Made by a program: the position numbers and the translations under genes | In this document: piece after piece, positions 1 through 7,045 of the stretch | Numbering within the stretch: position 1 is the stretch's first letter | Layout of the letters: the number at the start of each line of letters is the position of its first letter | The notes under the pieces: generated by a model | What the model was told of the DNA's origin: nothing | What the model saw: the letters and a program-made list of their open reading frames with translations, nothing else | The model's database searches: none | Source of the DNA: JBDKGV01 sp039798005 | Lineage (GTDB): Bacteria > Fibrobacterota > Fibrobacteria > UBA5070 | Reading direction: 5' to 3' | Assembly: GCA_039798005.1 (NCBI GenBank) | Contig: JBDKGV010000054.1 | Coordinates: forward strand, 1 to 17,492 | DNA length: 17,492 nt

Positions 1-87
1 CAAGTCACCCGTGCCGGTCGGGGAATCCTCTTGGTGGATGCCCTTGGGCCGGATGGACACGCCGTCTCGCGACTCGCAATCCCTTGA
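1..87 (+). CDS. C-terminal end of an upstream secreted protein (partial)
   Basis: Frame 1 is open from the left edge and stops with TGA at 85-87, giving 28 residues that include AGRGILLVDALGPDGHAVSRL. The piece is too short to name an enzyme. Its pattern, a small-residue turn with Gly, then Ile-Leu-Leu-Val, a Gly-containing loop and a basic Leu-rich end, resembles the last strands of the tails on the next two genes (ANGMLVVRITTNGK and ANRGMSLIHF). I therefore infer an exported protein of the same cluster, probably another polysaccharide-active enzyme. The alternative is chance, since 28 open codons in GC-rich DNA is weak evidence alone. The 118 bases between this stop and the GH30 start show no clear promoter or terminator, so read-through from this gene is plausible. 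Confidence 0.5.
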   Translation, partial: QVTRAGRGILLVDALGPDGHAVSRLAIP

Positions 88-205
88 CTCCGAACCGGAC
101 CAAAGTCCCGCAGAGCGTCTTGATCCGCGAAGGCGAAGAACTCTCGGAAAATCCGACTCATGGAATTGTTCAGCTCCCGGATCACCATTGCGAAGGAACC
201 TCATC

Positions 206-1732
206 ATGCACTTGAATCTGAAATTCCGCCGATCGACCGGAGCATTCCTCATGGCTTTCCTGCCATTCCTGTCCAAAGGAATGAATGCCAATGCCGCGGA
301 TGTCTCGGTGAACTTGACCGCGACCAAACAGGAGATCGATGGCTTCGGGGCTTCCAGTGCATGGTGCGGAAAGATCTCCGACAACGTCATGAACGTGCTT
401 TACGGAGACTTGGGGTTCAGCATCCTGCGGGTGCGGATCGAGGAGGGAATCGAGGAGAATTGGAAGACCGGGAATTTCAGCAAATGGGGCGATGAGCTGG
501 CCAACGCCAAGAAGGCCATGGCCAAGGGCGCCATCGTCTTTGCCACGCCATGGAATGCACCCGCAAGCCTCCGCCTGAATACAGGGACGGCCAGCGCGAA
601 GTACTCGACCGACCCGGCCAAATGGGCGACCTATCGGGATTACCTGAACGCCTACGTCAAGTATTTCAAGGACAACAATGCGCCCTTGCATGCCATCGCC
701 GTCCAGAACGAACCGGACTACGCCAAGGATTGGACATATTGGAGCGCAACCCAGATCCATGACTTCATCACAAGTTACGGAGCCACCATCAACACCAGGT
801 TGATCTCCGCGGAGTCGTTCAACTATTCAAAGAGCCTGTATGACCAGATTCTGAACGACCCCAAAGCTCTGGCGAACGTCTCCATCCTGGGCATGCACCT
901 CTACGGGACCTCGGTGAACAACTTCGCATACCCCTTGTTCGAATCGAAGGGACGGCCCGCCGGCAAGAAGCTCTGGATGACCGAGCATTATATCGGGGAG
1001 AAGGAAACCGATCAAGGTCCGGCCAACACGGTCGCCATCGGCAAGGAGATCCACGATTGCATGGTCACGGGCAACATGAGCGGCTACACCTACTGGTGGA
1101 TCACTTGGCCCAACGGCCTGGCCACCGGGTCCGGCACGATCTATCAGCGCGCCTACGCGATCGGGCAGTTCTCGAAACATATCCGCCCAGGGTATTTCCG
1201 CGTCGATGCGACCCCCACCCCGGCAACCAATGTCCATACAAGCGCCTATTCAGGAGACGGCAAGGTCGTGATCGTGGCGGTGAACACCGGCACCAGCGCC
1301 GTGAACCAGAAGTTTGCGATCCAAAACGGAACGGTCGCGCAGTTTGCCACCTGGCAGACGGCATCCGGCAAGAACATGGTTGCAGGCTCCGCGGCCCAAG
1401 TTTCTGGTGGTTCCTTCACGGCAAGCCTTCCTGCCCAGAGCATCACCACCTTTGTGGGCGCCCGCACCGACAAGGTTCCCACCAAGATCGAATTGCAGAC
1501 CCGGATCGACAACAACTTCAAAGCCGAGGTCTCGAACGGGCACTTGGTGATCTCGCCGGCAAGTTTCAACGACACCTACAGCTTCGTCGTGTTCTCGCCC
1601 AACGGAACGAAGTCGGCGATCCGGTCCGAAAACCGAGGCATTTCCAGGATGCCGGTGCGCGCAAACGGCATGCTCGTGGTGAGAATCACCACCAACGGAA
1701 AGACGGAGCAAAAGCTGGTTCCCTCCTTCTGA
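206..1732 (+). CDS. Secreted GH30 (subfamily 8-like) xylanase
   Basis: 508 residues. The ATG at 206 is chosen because GAAGGAA lies 7 bases upstream and a signal peptide follows (residues 1 to about 30, ending ANA/AD). The open frame continues back to position 11, but that part does not look like protein. The (beta/alpha)8 domain shows IDGFGASSAW (44-53), ATPWNAP (113-119), the acid/base Glu169 in QNEPDY and the nucleophile Glu260 in MTEH. The side beta-domain follows (GYFRVDAT, KVVIVAVN, LPAQSITTF, about 329-416), strongly like Bacillus XynC glucuronoxylanase. The YIRR segment that binds the glucuronate branch in typical GH30_8 enzymes is replaced by WWITWPNG (297-304), so the usual glucuronoxylan specificity may be lost. 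Residues about 426-508 form an extra C-terminal tail resembling a type IX sorting domain. Expected to hydrolyse xylan outside the cell. It sits 72 bases before the GH29 gene and is probably co-transcribed. Confidence 0.9.
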   Translation: MHLNLKFRRSTGAFLMAFLPFLSKGMNANAADVSVNLTATKQEIDGFGASSAWCGKISDNVMNVLYGDLGFSILRVRIEEGIEENWKTGNFSKWGDELANAKKAMAKGAIVFATPWNAPASLRLNTGTASAKYSTDPAKWATYRDYLNAYVKYFKDNNAPLHAIAVQNEPDYAKDWTYWSATQIHDFITSYGATINTRLISAESFNYSKSLYDQILNDPKALANVSILGMHLYGTSVNNFAYPLFESKGRPAGKKLWMTEHYIGEKETDQGPANTVAIGKEIHDCMVTGNMSGYTYWWITWPNGLATGSGTIYQRAYAIGQFSKHIRPGYFRVDATPTPATNVHTSAYSGDGKVVIVAVNTGTSAVNQKFAIQNGTVAQFATWQTASGKNMVAGSAAQVSGGSFTASLPAQSITTFVGARTDKVPTKIELQTRIDNNFKAEVSNGHLVISPASFNDTYSFVVFSPNGTKSAIRSENRGISRMPVRANGMLVVRITTNGKTEQKLVPSF

Positions 1733-1804
1733 CCGGAAACCGGCGGGACCCCGACAGGGGCTCGGGCACTCACACCACAACCAGGTTCATCAAGCAGGTC
1801 ATTC

Positions 1805-3574
1805 ATGTCACAGGCAAAGTCGATCCGTTCCGGTCGAACGCTTCGGATCATCGGAGCGGGAATCCCGGTGATCCGGACAATTCTTGTCATATCCATTCTC
1901 GCCATCCCTTCCGTTGCGGCCACCGTCTATCAGGAGAACTGGACTTCCGTGGGGAAGCACACGGCGGCTCCCGAATGGTTCCAAGACGCCAAGTTCGGCA
2001 TCTACTACCACTGGGGCGCCTTCTGCACGCCCCAGTACGGAATGGAATGGTATCCGCGCAACATGTACAACAAGGCCGGGAACAGCAACGAGTACAAGCA
2101 CCATCTGGCCACCTACGGGGATCCGTTCGGCGACTGGCAGTACCACAACTTCATCCTCGGGAAGAACGACAAGAAGGGCGTGTTCACGCAGTTCGCTCCG
2201 AAGCTGAAATCGGCCGGAGGCAAGTTCGATCCCGATGAATGGGCTCGCCTCTTCGACTCCGCCGGTGCCAAGTTCGCTGGCCCCGTCGCCGAGCACCACG
2301 ACGGTTTTTCGATGTGGGACAGCAAAGCCAACGAATGGAACAGCCTTGCCAAAGGTCCGAAGCTGGACCTTGCCAAGCTCTTCGCCACCTCCATCCGGGC
2401 GCGAGGCATGAAATTCATGATGTCGATGCATCATGCCTGGAACTTCAACGGCTATTGGAAATATCCACCCGTGACCCAGACGGATGCGAGCCTGAAGAAG
2501 CTGTATGGGCAACTTCCCGCGGCCCAGGAGCAGCAACTTTGGTTCGACAAGCTCAAGGAGATCATCGACGGCTACCAACCCGACCTGATCTGGCAGGACC
2601 TCTACCTGGGTCCGATCCCCGAGTCCTTCCGGCTGAAGTTCCTGGCCTACTACTACAACAAGTCGGTCGACTGGGGCAAGGACGTGGTGGTCACTTCCAA
2701 GGACGGCTTCAAGACCGGCGAGATGAGCGACTACGAGCGCGGTGGACCGGCCGACATCACCTACCCGTACTGGCTGACCGACGACGCCATCAACAGCAAC
2801 AGCTGGTCCTACGTCAGCGGCATGAGCTACTACACCAAGGAGCAGATGCTTCACTCCCTGATCGACCGGGTGAGCAAGAACGGAAACCTGCTGCTGAACA
2901 TCTCGCCGATGGCCGACGGCACGATCCCTCAAGCCCAACGCGACCTCCTGCTTGCCATGGGTGATTGGCTGCGCAAGTTCGGAAGTTCGATCTACCGCAC
3001 CCGTGCCTGGTCCGTTTATGGCCAAGGTCCGACCAAGATGGGCGGCGGTTCGTTCACCAAGCCGCTCGCCGGAACCGGACAGGATGTGCGCTACACCCGC
3101 GCCAAGGACACGAGCGCCGTCCATGCCATCTTCCTGGCGTGGCCCGGCAACGGTGCCAAGGTGGTATTGACAGGGCTTGGCTCATCCAAGCTGAAGCTGA
3201 CCTCGGAAGCCAAGGTTCAATTGATGGGCCCCGCTGCAGGCACCGATGTGAACCTGACCTTCTCACAGGATGCCAATGGCCTGACCGTCACGTTCCCCTC
3301 CACCGCCCCGTACTCAGCCTTGGCATACCCGGTACGGGTCCGATTGAAATCAACCACGGTGGGGATCGGGAATCCTCGTTCAGCCACACCCGGTCCAATC
3401 GGTACTCCGGTCAAGGTCAACGGCATGTCCAAGGTTCGCGTTCCTGCCGGATCCCGTCAGGTCACGGTATTCACTCCTGACGGCACGCTGCTCGAATCGC
3501 GCGAACTGGCTGCTGAAGAACGGGAATTCGTCCCGGCGAACCGCGGAATGTCCTTGATCCATTTCTCCCCGTAG
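1805..3574 (+). CDS. Secreted GH29 alpha-L-fucosidase
   Basis: 589 residues. The ATG at 1805 is the only in-frame ATG ahead of the signal sequence; it gives a long basic n-region (Arg8, Arg11, Arg14, Arg24) then TILVISILAIPSVAA, with cleavage near 39. The ribosome-binding site (CAGG) is weak. GH29 hallmarks are the N-terminal YYHWGAF (67-73), EHHDGFSMWDS (163-173), the MSMHHAW strand (206-212) and LIWQD (261-265), whose Asp265 matches the catalytic nucleophile position. DRVSKNGNLLLNISPMADG (354-372) is also typical of the family. A small beta-domain follows (about 400-515), then a tail (517-589) with VTVFTPDGT like the tail of the GH30 enzyme. It should remove alpha-L-fucose from plant or other glycans outside the cell or at its surface. 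Pairing with a xylanase suggests attack on decorated hemicellulose. The acid/base residue, variable in GH29, was not assigned. Confidence 0.93.
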   Translation: MSQAKSIRSGRTLRIIGAGIPVIRTILVISILAIPSVAATVYQENWTSVGKHTAAPEWFQDAKFGIYYHWGAFCTPQYGMEWYPRNMYNKAGNSNEYKHHLATYGDPFGDWQYHNFILGKNDKKGVFTQFAPKLKSAGGKFDPDEWARLFDSAGAKFAGPVAEHHDGFSMWDSKANEWNSLAKGPKLDLAKLFATSIRARGMKFMMSMHHAWNFNGYWKYPPVTQTDASLKKLYGQLPAAQEQQLWFDKLKEIIDGYQPDLIWQDLYLGPIPESFRLKFLAYYYNKSVDWGKDVVVTSKDGFKTGEMSDYERGGPADITYPYWLTDDAINSNSWSYVSGMSYYTKEQMLHSLIDRVSKNGNLLLNISPMADGTIPQAQRDLLLAMGDWLRKFGSSIYRTRAWSVYGQGPTKMGGGSFTKPLAGTGQDVRYTRAKDTSAVHAIFLAWPGNGAKVVLTGLGSSKLKLTSEAKVQLMGPAAGTDVNLTFSQDANGLTVTFPSTAPYSALAYPVRVRLKSTTVGIGNPRSATPGPIGTPVKVNGMSKVRVPAGSRQVTVFTPDGTLLESRELAAEEREFVPANRGMSLIHFSP

Positions 3575-3600
3575 GCCAACCCCGGTCCCGCCCAAAACAA

Positions 3601-3627
3601 AAGAGACGCTCCGATGGAGCGTCTCTT
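3601..3627. terminator. Bidirectional terminator between GH29 and argS
   Basis: A perfect 12-bp inverted repeat, AAGAGACGCTCC / GGAGCGTCTCTT, with a GAT loop. It lies 27 bases after the GH29 stop and 31 bases after the argS stop, between convergent genes. On the - strand the stem is followed by TTGTTTTGGG, a good U-rich tail. On the + strand only CTCTT plus CAAAG follows, so termination is expected to be stronger for the argS operon. Confidence 0.88.
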
Positions 3628-3657
3628 CAAAGTGCAAAGAGGCGGGAGGCGCCCCTC

Positions 3658-5373
3658 TTACATGCGCTCCACGGGCGTCAGGCCCACCAGCTTCATGGCA
3701 CGCCCCAAGACGCGCCGCGTGGCTTCCACTAGGAGCAAGCGCTCCGGCGATGCCTCGTGCTCCAGCACCCGGTGCTTGGAGTAGAAGTGATGGAAGGCTT
3801 CCGCGACCTCCAGGCAGTATTGGGCCATCACCGACGGCTCGTTCTGCTCCACCGCAAGGTCGACCCGCTCGGGGAGCTTGCCAAGGGTCACCAGGAGCTT
3901 CTCGGTCTCCGGTTCGCACAACAGTTCCCAGCGGGCCTTCTCGGGCGCGATGACTTCACCCGCCTTTCGCAGGATGCCGCACAGCCGCACGTAGGCGTAC
4001 TGCACGTACGGCCCGGTGTCGCCTTCGAAGGACAGGACCAGATCGAGGTCGAACTTGGAGTCGGACGTGCGGCGGCTCTTGAGCTCGTTGAACACCAAGG
4101 CACCCAGGCCCAGCGCCCGGGAAAGCCCCTCGGCATCGGGCACGTCGGGGTTGCGCTCGGCCACGATTTGACGGATTCTGTCAATGGCCGCGTTCATCAC
4201 GTCGCGCAGCGGCGTGCCGCCGCCCATGCGGGTGCTGGTCTTGGCCCAGCCTCCGTCGTCGGTACGGCCCAGCACCAAGCCGAACGGGATGTGCACGCAC
4301 TTCCCGGCGGAGGCGTCCTGCATGCGTTCCAGCACGCGGAACACCTGACGGAAATGCAGCGACTGGCCGGCGTCCACCACGTACAGGCAGCGGTCGAAGC
4401 CGAACTTCTCGTGGCGCCAGGTGGCGGCCGCGAGGTCGCGGGTCGCGTACAGGGTCGAGCCGTCCTTCTTGCGAATGAGGCACGGGGGAACGTCGTCGCC
4501 GACCTTCACCACTTGCGCGCCTTCGCTTTCCTCGAGGATCCCGGCCTTGTCCAGACGCTCCACCAGCGCGGGCAGCTTGTCTTCATAGAAGGACTCGCCC
4601 AGGTAGTGGTCGAAATGCGCATCGAGATCGACATAGAGGCGCGTGAGCTCCTCGCGGGTCGCCTCGACGAAACGTTCCCAGCAGGTGCGCGCGAACGCGT
4701 CATTTGCCTCGATCTTGCGGAACCACTCGCGAGCGAGGTCCTCAAGCTCGGGCTCCTTCTCGGCGGCGGGCTTGAAGCCCACATAGAGACGGTTGAGCGT
4801 CTGGAGGTTCACCGACGGCAGGGCGGCACGGGCCGCAGCCTCGTCCATCCCATGTTCGCGCAGGAACATGAGCGTGAGCTTGCCGAACTGGGTGCCCCAG
4901 TCGCCCAAGTGATTGACCGCCACCACATTCCAACCGGCGGCCTGGTACAGGCGGCAGAGGCTGGCGCCGATCACCGTGGAACGGATGTGGTGGTACACCA
5001 GCTCCTTGCCGATGTTGGGCGAGGAGTAGTCCACCAGCGCGGTCTTGCCCTGGCCCGACTCGCTGACAGTGCCGTCCAAGAAGGCGCGCAGCACCGTGGA
5101 CTTGGCCAGCGCCGCCGGCAGGACCTTCAGGTTCAGGTAGGGGCCGGCCACCAGGAGCTCGCAGCCCTCCGGGGCCACGACGCCTTCCTTCAACTCCTGC
5201 GCGATGGCAGGAGGTGCCTTGCGCAGTTCCTTGGAGAGCGAGAAGCAAGGAAAGGACAGATGCCCGTGCTTGACATCGGCGGGCACGCCGATCCCGGCGA
5301 GGATCTCCTCGACCGGGCGCTTCAGGAAGTCCGCGAGAGCTTGCGCAAACGCGGGGCGCAGGGCATTGTTCAC
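3658..5373 (-). CDS. argS: Arginyl-tRNA synthetase
   Basis: 571 residues, normal for ArgS; charges tRNA-Arg with arginine in the cytoplasm. The GTG start at 5373 is chosen because it overlaps the rsfS stop as GTGA and has GAGGAA 5 bases upstream; the open frame continues further but is not ArgS-like. Parts in order: the ArgS N-terminal domain (about 1-85, LNLKV at its end), the class I catalytic core with SSPNIGKEL (117-125) and NHLGDWGTQFG (154-164), the KMSKS-type loop AKTSTRMGGG (377-386), then the helical anticodon-binding domain starting around YVQYAYVR (456-463). The HIGH box is unusual: the stretch normally read as H-[IV]-G-H is V-Y-H-H (126-129) before IRST, so the first His and the Gly are absent while the second His remains. 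I believe similar YHHIRST forms occur in some other phyla. Last gene of its operon, followed by the hairpin at 3601-3627. Confidence 0.96.
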   Translation of the reverse strand: MNNALRPAFAQALADFLKRPVEEILAGIGVPADVKHGHLSFPCFSLSKELRKAPPAIAQELKEGVVAPEGCELLVAGPYLNLKVLPAALAKSTVLRAFLDGTVSESGQGKTALVDYSSPNIGKELVYHHIRSTVIGASLCRLYQAAGWNVVAVNHLGDWGTQFGKLTLMFLREHGMDEAAARAALPSVNLQTLNRLYVGFKPAAEKEPELEDLAREWFRKIEANDAFARTCWERFVEATREELTRLYVDLDAHFDHYLGESFYEDKLPALVERLDKAGILEESEGAQVVKVGDDVPPCLIRKKDGSTLYATRDLAAATWRHEKFGFDRCLYVVDAGQSLHFRQVFRVLERMQDASAGKCVHIPFGLVLGRTDDGGWAKTSTRMGGGTPLRDVMNAAIDRIRQIVAERNPDVPDAEGLSRALGLGALVFNELKSRRTSDSKFDLDLVLSFEGDTGPYVQYAYVRLCGILRKAGEVIAPEKARWELLCEPETEKLLVTLGKLPERVDLAVEQNEPSVMAQYCLEVAEAFHHFYSKHRVLEHEASPERLLLVEATRRVLGRAMKLVGLTPVERM

Positions 5374-5798
5374 CACTGTTCCTCGTCGGCCTCGAAGGTT
5401 TCGGTCGCCTCGTAGGTGGGCGTGGGGTAGTCCTCGGCCTTGCACTCGCGGCGGGGTGCGTCGCGCCACAGGCGCTCGAGCTGGTAGAACTCGCGTGCTT
5501 CGTCCAGGAACACGTGCACGATCACCGAACCGTAGTCCAGCACGCCCCAACGGGCCTTCGGGCCCGCCTCGGCGCCCAGGGCCGGGGTGTTCTCGCAGCG
5601 CAGCACGCGGCGCACGCCGCCCAAGGCCGAGGCCAACTGCACTTCGCTCGAGCAGGTGGCCACCACGATCCAATCGGTCAGGTTGGTCAGGCCACGCAGG
5701 TCCAGCACGGCCACGTCCTGGGCCTTGCGGGTGAAGAGTTCCTTGACGGCAACCTCGACGAGGTCGTCTTCGGGCAGGGATTTCTTGGTTTCGGTCAT
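5370..5798 (-). CDS. rsfS: Ribosomal silencing factor RsfS
   Basis: 142 residues of the RsfS (Iojap/YbeB) family, which binds ribosomal protein uL14 and blocks subunit joining in slow growth. Recognisable family features are the N-terminal helix with AVKELFTRKAQDV (17-29), LTDWIVVATCSSEVQ (40-54), the ARWGVLDYGSVIVHVF core (82-97) and AREFYQLERLWRDA (101-114). Residues about 116-142 form an acidic, Glu/Thr-rich extension beyond the usual end of the family. The ATG at 5798 overlaps the stop of the LytR_C gene as ATGA, with AGGAG about 11 bases upstream, and the stop overlaps the argS GTG. Both junctions imply translational coupling. RsfS next to a LytR_C-domain protein recalls the nadD-rsfS-lytR neighbourhoods of other bacteria; nadD itself is not in this window. 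Confidence 0.95.
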   Translation of the reverse strand: MTETKKSLPEDDLVEVAVKELFTRKAQDVAVLDLRGLTNLTDWIVVATCSSEVQLASALGGVRRVLRCENTPALGAEAGPKARWGVLDYGSVIVHVFLDEAREFYQLERLWRDAPRRECKAEDYPTPTYEATETFEADEEQW

Positions 5799-6196
5799 GG
5801 TTTCAGGATCTCCTGGTAATCCTGGCCAACAAAGACTGTCGCATCGACCAGGAGGTTTTCATTGTAGTACGGCAAGAGGCGTTCGACGCCCAGGGTGGCG
5901 GCGACCCGCTCCCCCACTGCCGTCCCCGGTCGCCGGATGGCCACCAGGGTGTGATGATGATTCTTGTCCGGCGCGTTCCCGACCTTGACCACATCGTAGC
6001 CCTTGTCCTGGAGCTTGCGAGCCACTTGGTTGGCCGCGCCTTTGACGCCGCTGCCGTTGAGCACTTCCACGACTCCCAAGGGAGCCTCGGGAAGCACGCG
6101 TCCATCCTCGGTCATTCGCGTCCTGGGTGCGACTTCGCTCTTGTCCTTGCAACCCGCCATGACCATCAGCATCATGACCAGGAGCCCAAATCTCAA
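5795..6196 (-). CDS. LytR_C-domain lipoprotein
   Basis: 133 residues from a TTG start at 6196. This start is preferred over an ATG at 6265 because it overlaps the preceding stop as TTGA, like its neighbours, and yields a textbook lipoprotein signal: MRFGLLVMMLMVMAGC with lipobox VMAG-Cys16. A GGGGGA element lies about 12 bases upstream, which is a weak ribosome site. After a short linker, residues about 41-128 are a LytR_C domain (GVVEVLNGSGVKGAANQVA, then KGYDVVKVGN and a VFVGQDY strand near the end). In LCP (LytR-CpsA-Psr) proteins this domain sits behind the enzyme; here it stands alone on a lipid anchor. The binding partner is unknown; a cell-envelope or peptidoglycan role is the usual guess. 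Located between a small exported protein and rsfS, it is apparently translated together with both. Confidence 0.82.
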   Translation of the reverse strand: MRFGLLVMMLMVMAGCKDKSEVAPRTRMTEDGRVLPEAPLGVVEVLNGSGVKGAANQVARKLQDKGYDVVKVGNAPDKNHHHTLVAIRRPGTAVGERVAATLGVERLLPYYNENLLVDATVFVGQDYQEILKP

Positions 6197-6642
6197 GGCC
6201 AGAGTCGATCCCCCCAATAAGGCCCATAGGCGGAAAGTCCCATGGCATTGGCCGGCATGCGGCAATAATTCAACGAAAGGACCGTGCTCTCGGTGGGGCG
6301 ATACTCAAGCCCTACGCGCGGCAACAGCAATTGAGACCCCTTCATGTCGGCACCATTCATCCCGGAGCTGTAGAGAGGTGTCGCCATGCCTGCATCGAGA
6401 TGGAATGTGAGTGGGCTTGCCAAGCGGTAGCTCAACTGGGTCAGATAGGTTCCTTGCGAAGCCGATGCCCCCGAGGTCGCCGCATACGAAAGCGAATAGC
6501 TCTGCCGCACTTCGAGAGCCTTGGATCGGGTCACCGGCATCGGGCTGCCCAATCCCAGCGAAGGGGTGGAACCGGCAAGGGGCGCCATCTGTGCAGAGGC
6601 GACCCCGACCAACAACACGAGAATTTCCCAAGTCTTCCGCAT
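6193..6642 (-). CDS. Small exported protein, probable outer-membrane barrel fragment or subunit
   Basis: 149 residues from the ATG at 6642, not recognised as a named family. It begins with a signal peptide (MRKTWEILVLLVGVASAQ, cleavage near 18). The rest is rich in alternating polar/hydrophobic stretches with Tyr, Ser and Gly (YSLSYAATSG, LTQLSYRLASPLTFHLDAG, RVGLEYRPTESTVLSLNY), as in amphipathic strands of outer-membrane beta-barrels; about six such strands could form. The start region is odd: GGAGGA touches the ATG directly, too close for a normal ribosome site, and TATCTT lies just before it. A longer version starting at 6720 is open but overlaps panD and would hide the signal peptide. 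The stop overlaps the TTG of the lipoprotein gene, suggesting the two products work together in the envelope. Confidence 0.68.
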   Translation of the reverse strand: MRKTWEILVLLVGVASAQMAPLAGSTPSLGLGSPMPVTRSKALEVRQSYSLSYAATSGASASQGTYLTQLSYRLASPLTFHLDAGMATPLYSSGMNGADMKGSQLLLPRVGLEYRPTESTVLSLNYCRMPANAMGLSAYGPYWGDRLWP

Positions 6643-6688
6643 TCCTCCAAGATACCTTCCGCACACCCCGGTGCGGAAGAAGACCTTC

Positions 6689-7039
6689 TCAGGAAAGCGG
6701 ATGATTCCGGGCATCCACATGGACCACCCGGATGGAATGGGCGCGCGCCTCTTCGTCGGTCATCAGTCCATAGCTGATGATCACCACGGTATCGCCCACT
6801 TGGCACAGGCGAGCTGCCGGGCCGTTGACGCAGATCACACCCGAACCGGGCTCCCCGGCGATGGTGTAGGTCTCGAAACGGGAACCGCTCTGGACATCCA
6901 GGACCTGCACACGCTCGGAAGGCAGGATCCCCGCCAGCTCCAAGAGGTTGGCATCGACGGTGATGCTTCCTTCGTAGTGCAGTTCCGCTTGGGTGACCGT
7001 CGCCCGATGGATCTTGGCAAAGGCCATTTCACGCAGCAT
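6689..7039 (-). CDS. panD: Aspartate 1-decarboxylase (pyruvoyl enzyme)
   Basis: 116 residues, full length. PanD converts L-aspartate to beta-alanine for pantothenate and coenzyme A. The proenzyme cleaves itself between Gly24 and Ser25 (HYEGSITVD), and Ser25 becomes the pyruvoyl cofactor. Other family residues sit at their canonical numbers: Lys9 and His11 (AKIHRATVTQ), Arg54, Thr57, Tyr58 and Asn72 (VNGPAAR). The start MLREM at 7039 matches the family's usual N-terminus; the GTGAGG ribosome site overlaps the stop of the upstream membrane-protein gene, leaving only 6 bases between the genes. No panB or panC is seen nearby, so panD travels apart from the rest of its pathway here. The next gene begins 46 bases downstream. 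Confidence 0.97.
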   Translation of the reverse strand: MLREMAFAKIHRATVTQAELHYEGSITVDANLLELAGILPSERVQVLDVQSGSRFETYTIAGEPGSGVICVNGPAARLCQVGDTVVIISYGLMTDEEARAHSIRVVHVDARNHPLS

Positions 7040-7045
7040 GATGCC

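Noticed and set aside
11..205. N-terminal extension of the GH30 frame upstream of 206.
   Set aside because: It would place the signal peptide 65 residues inside the protein, and a good ribosome site precedes ATG 206. It also overlaps the end of the preceding frame.
1749..1760. CCCC-GACA-GGGG hairpin between GH30 and GH29.
   Set aside because: Only four pairs and no U-run; too weak to call a terminator or attenuator.
3757..5415. 552-codon + strand open frame opposite argS.
   Set aside because: Shadow of argS codon bias; no domain, no signal and repetitive composition.
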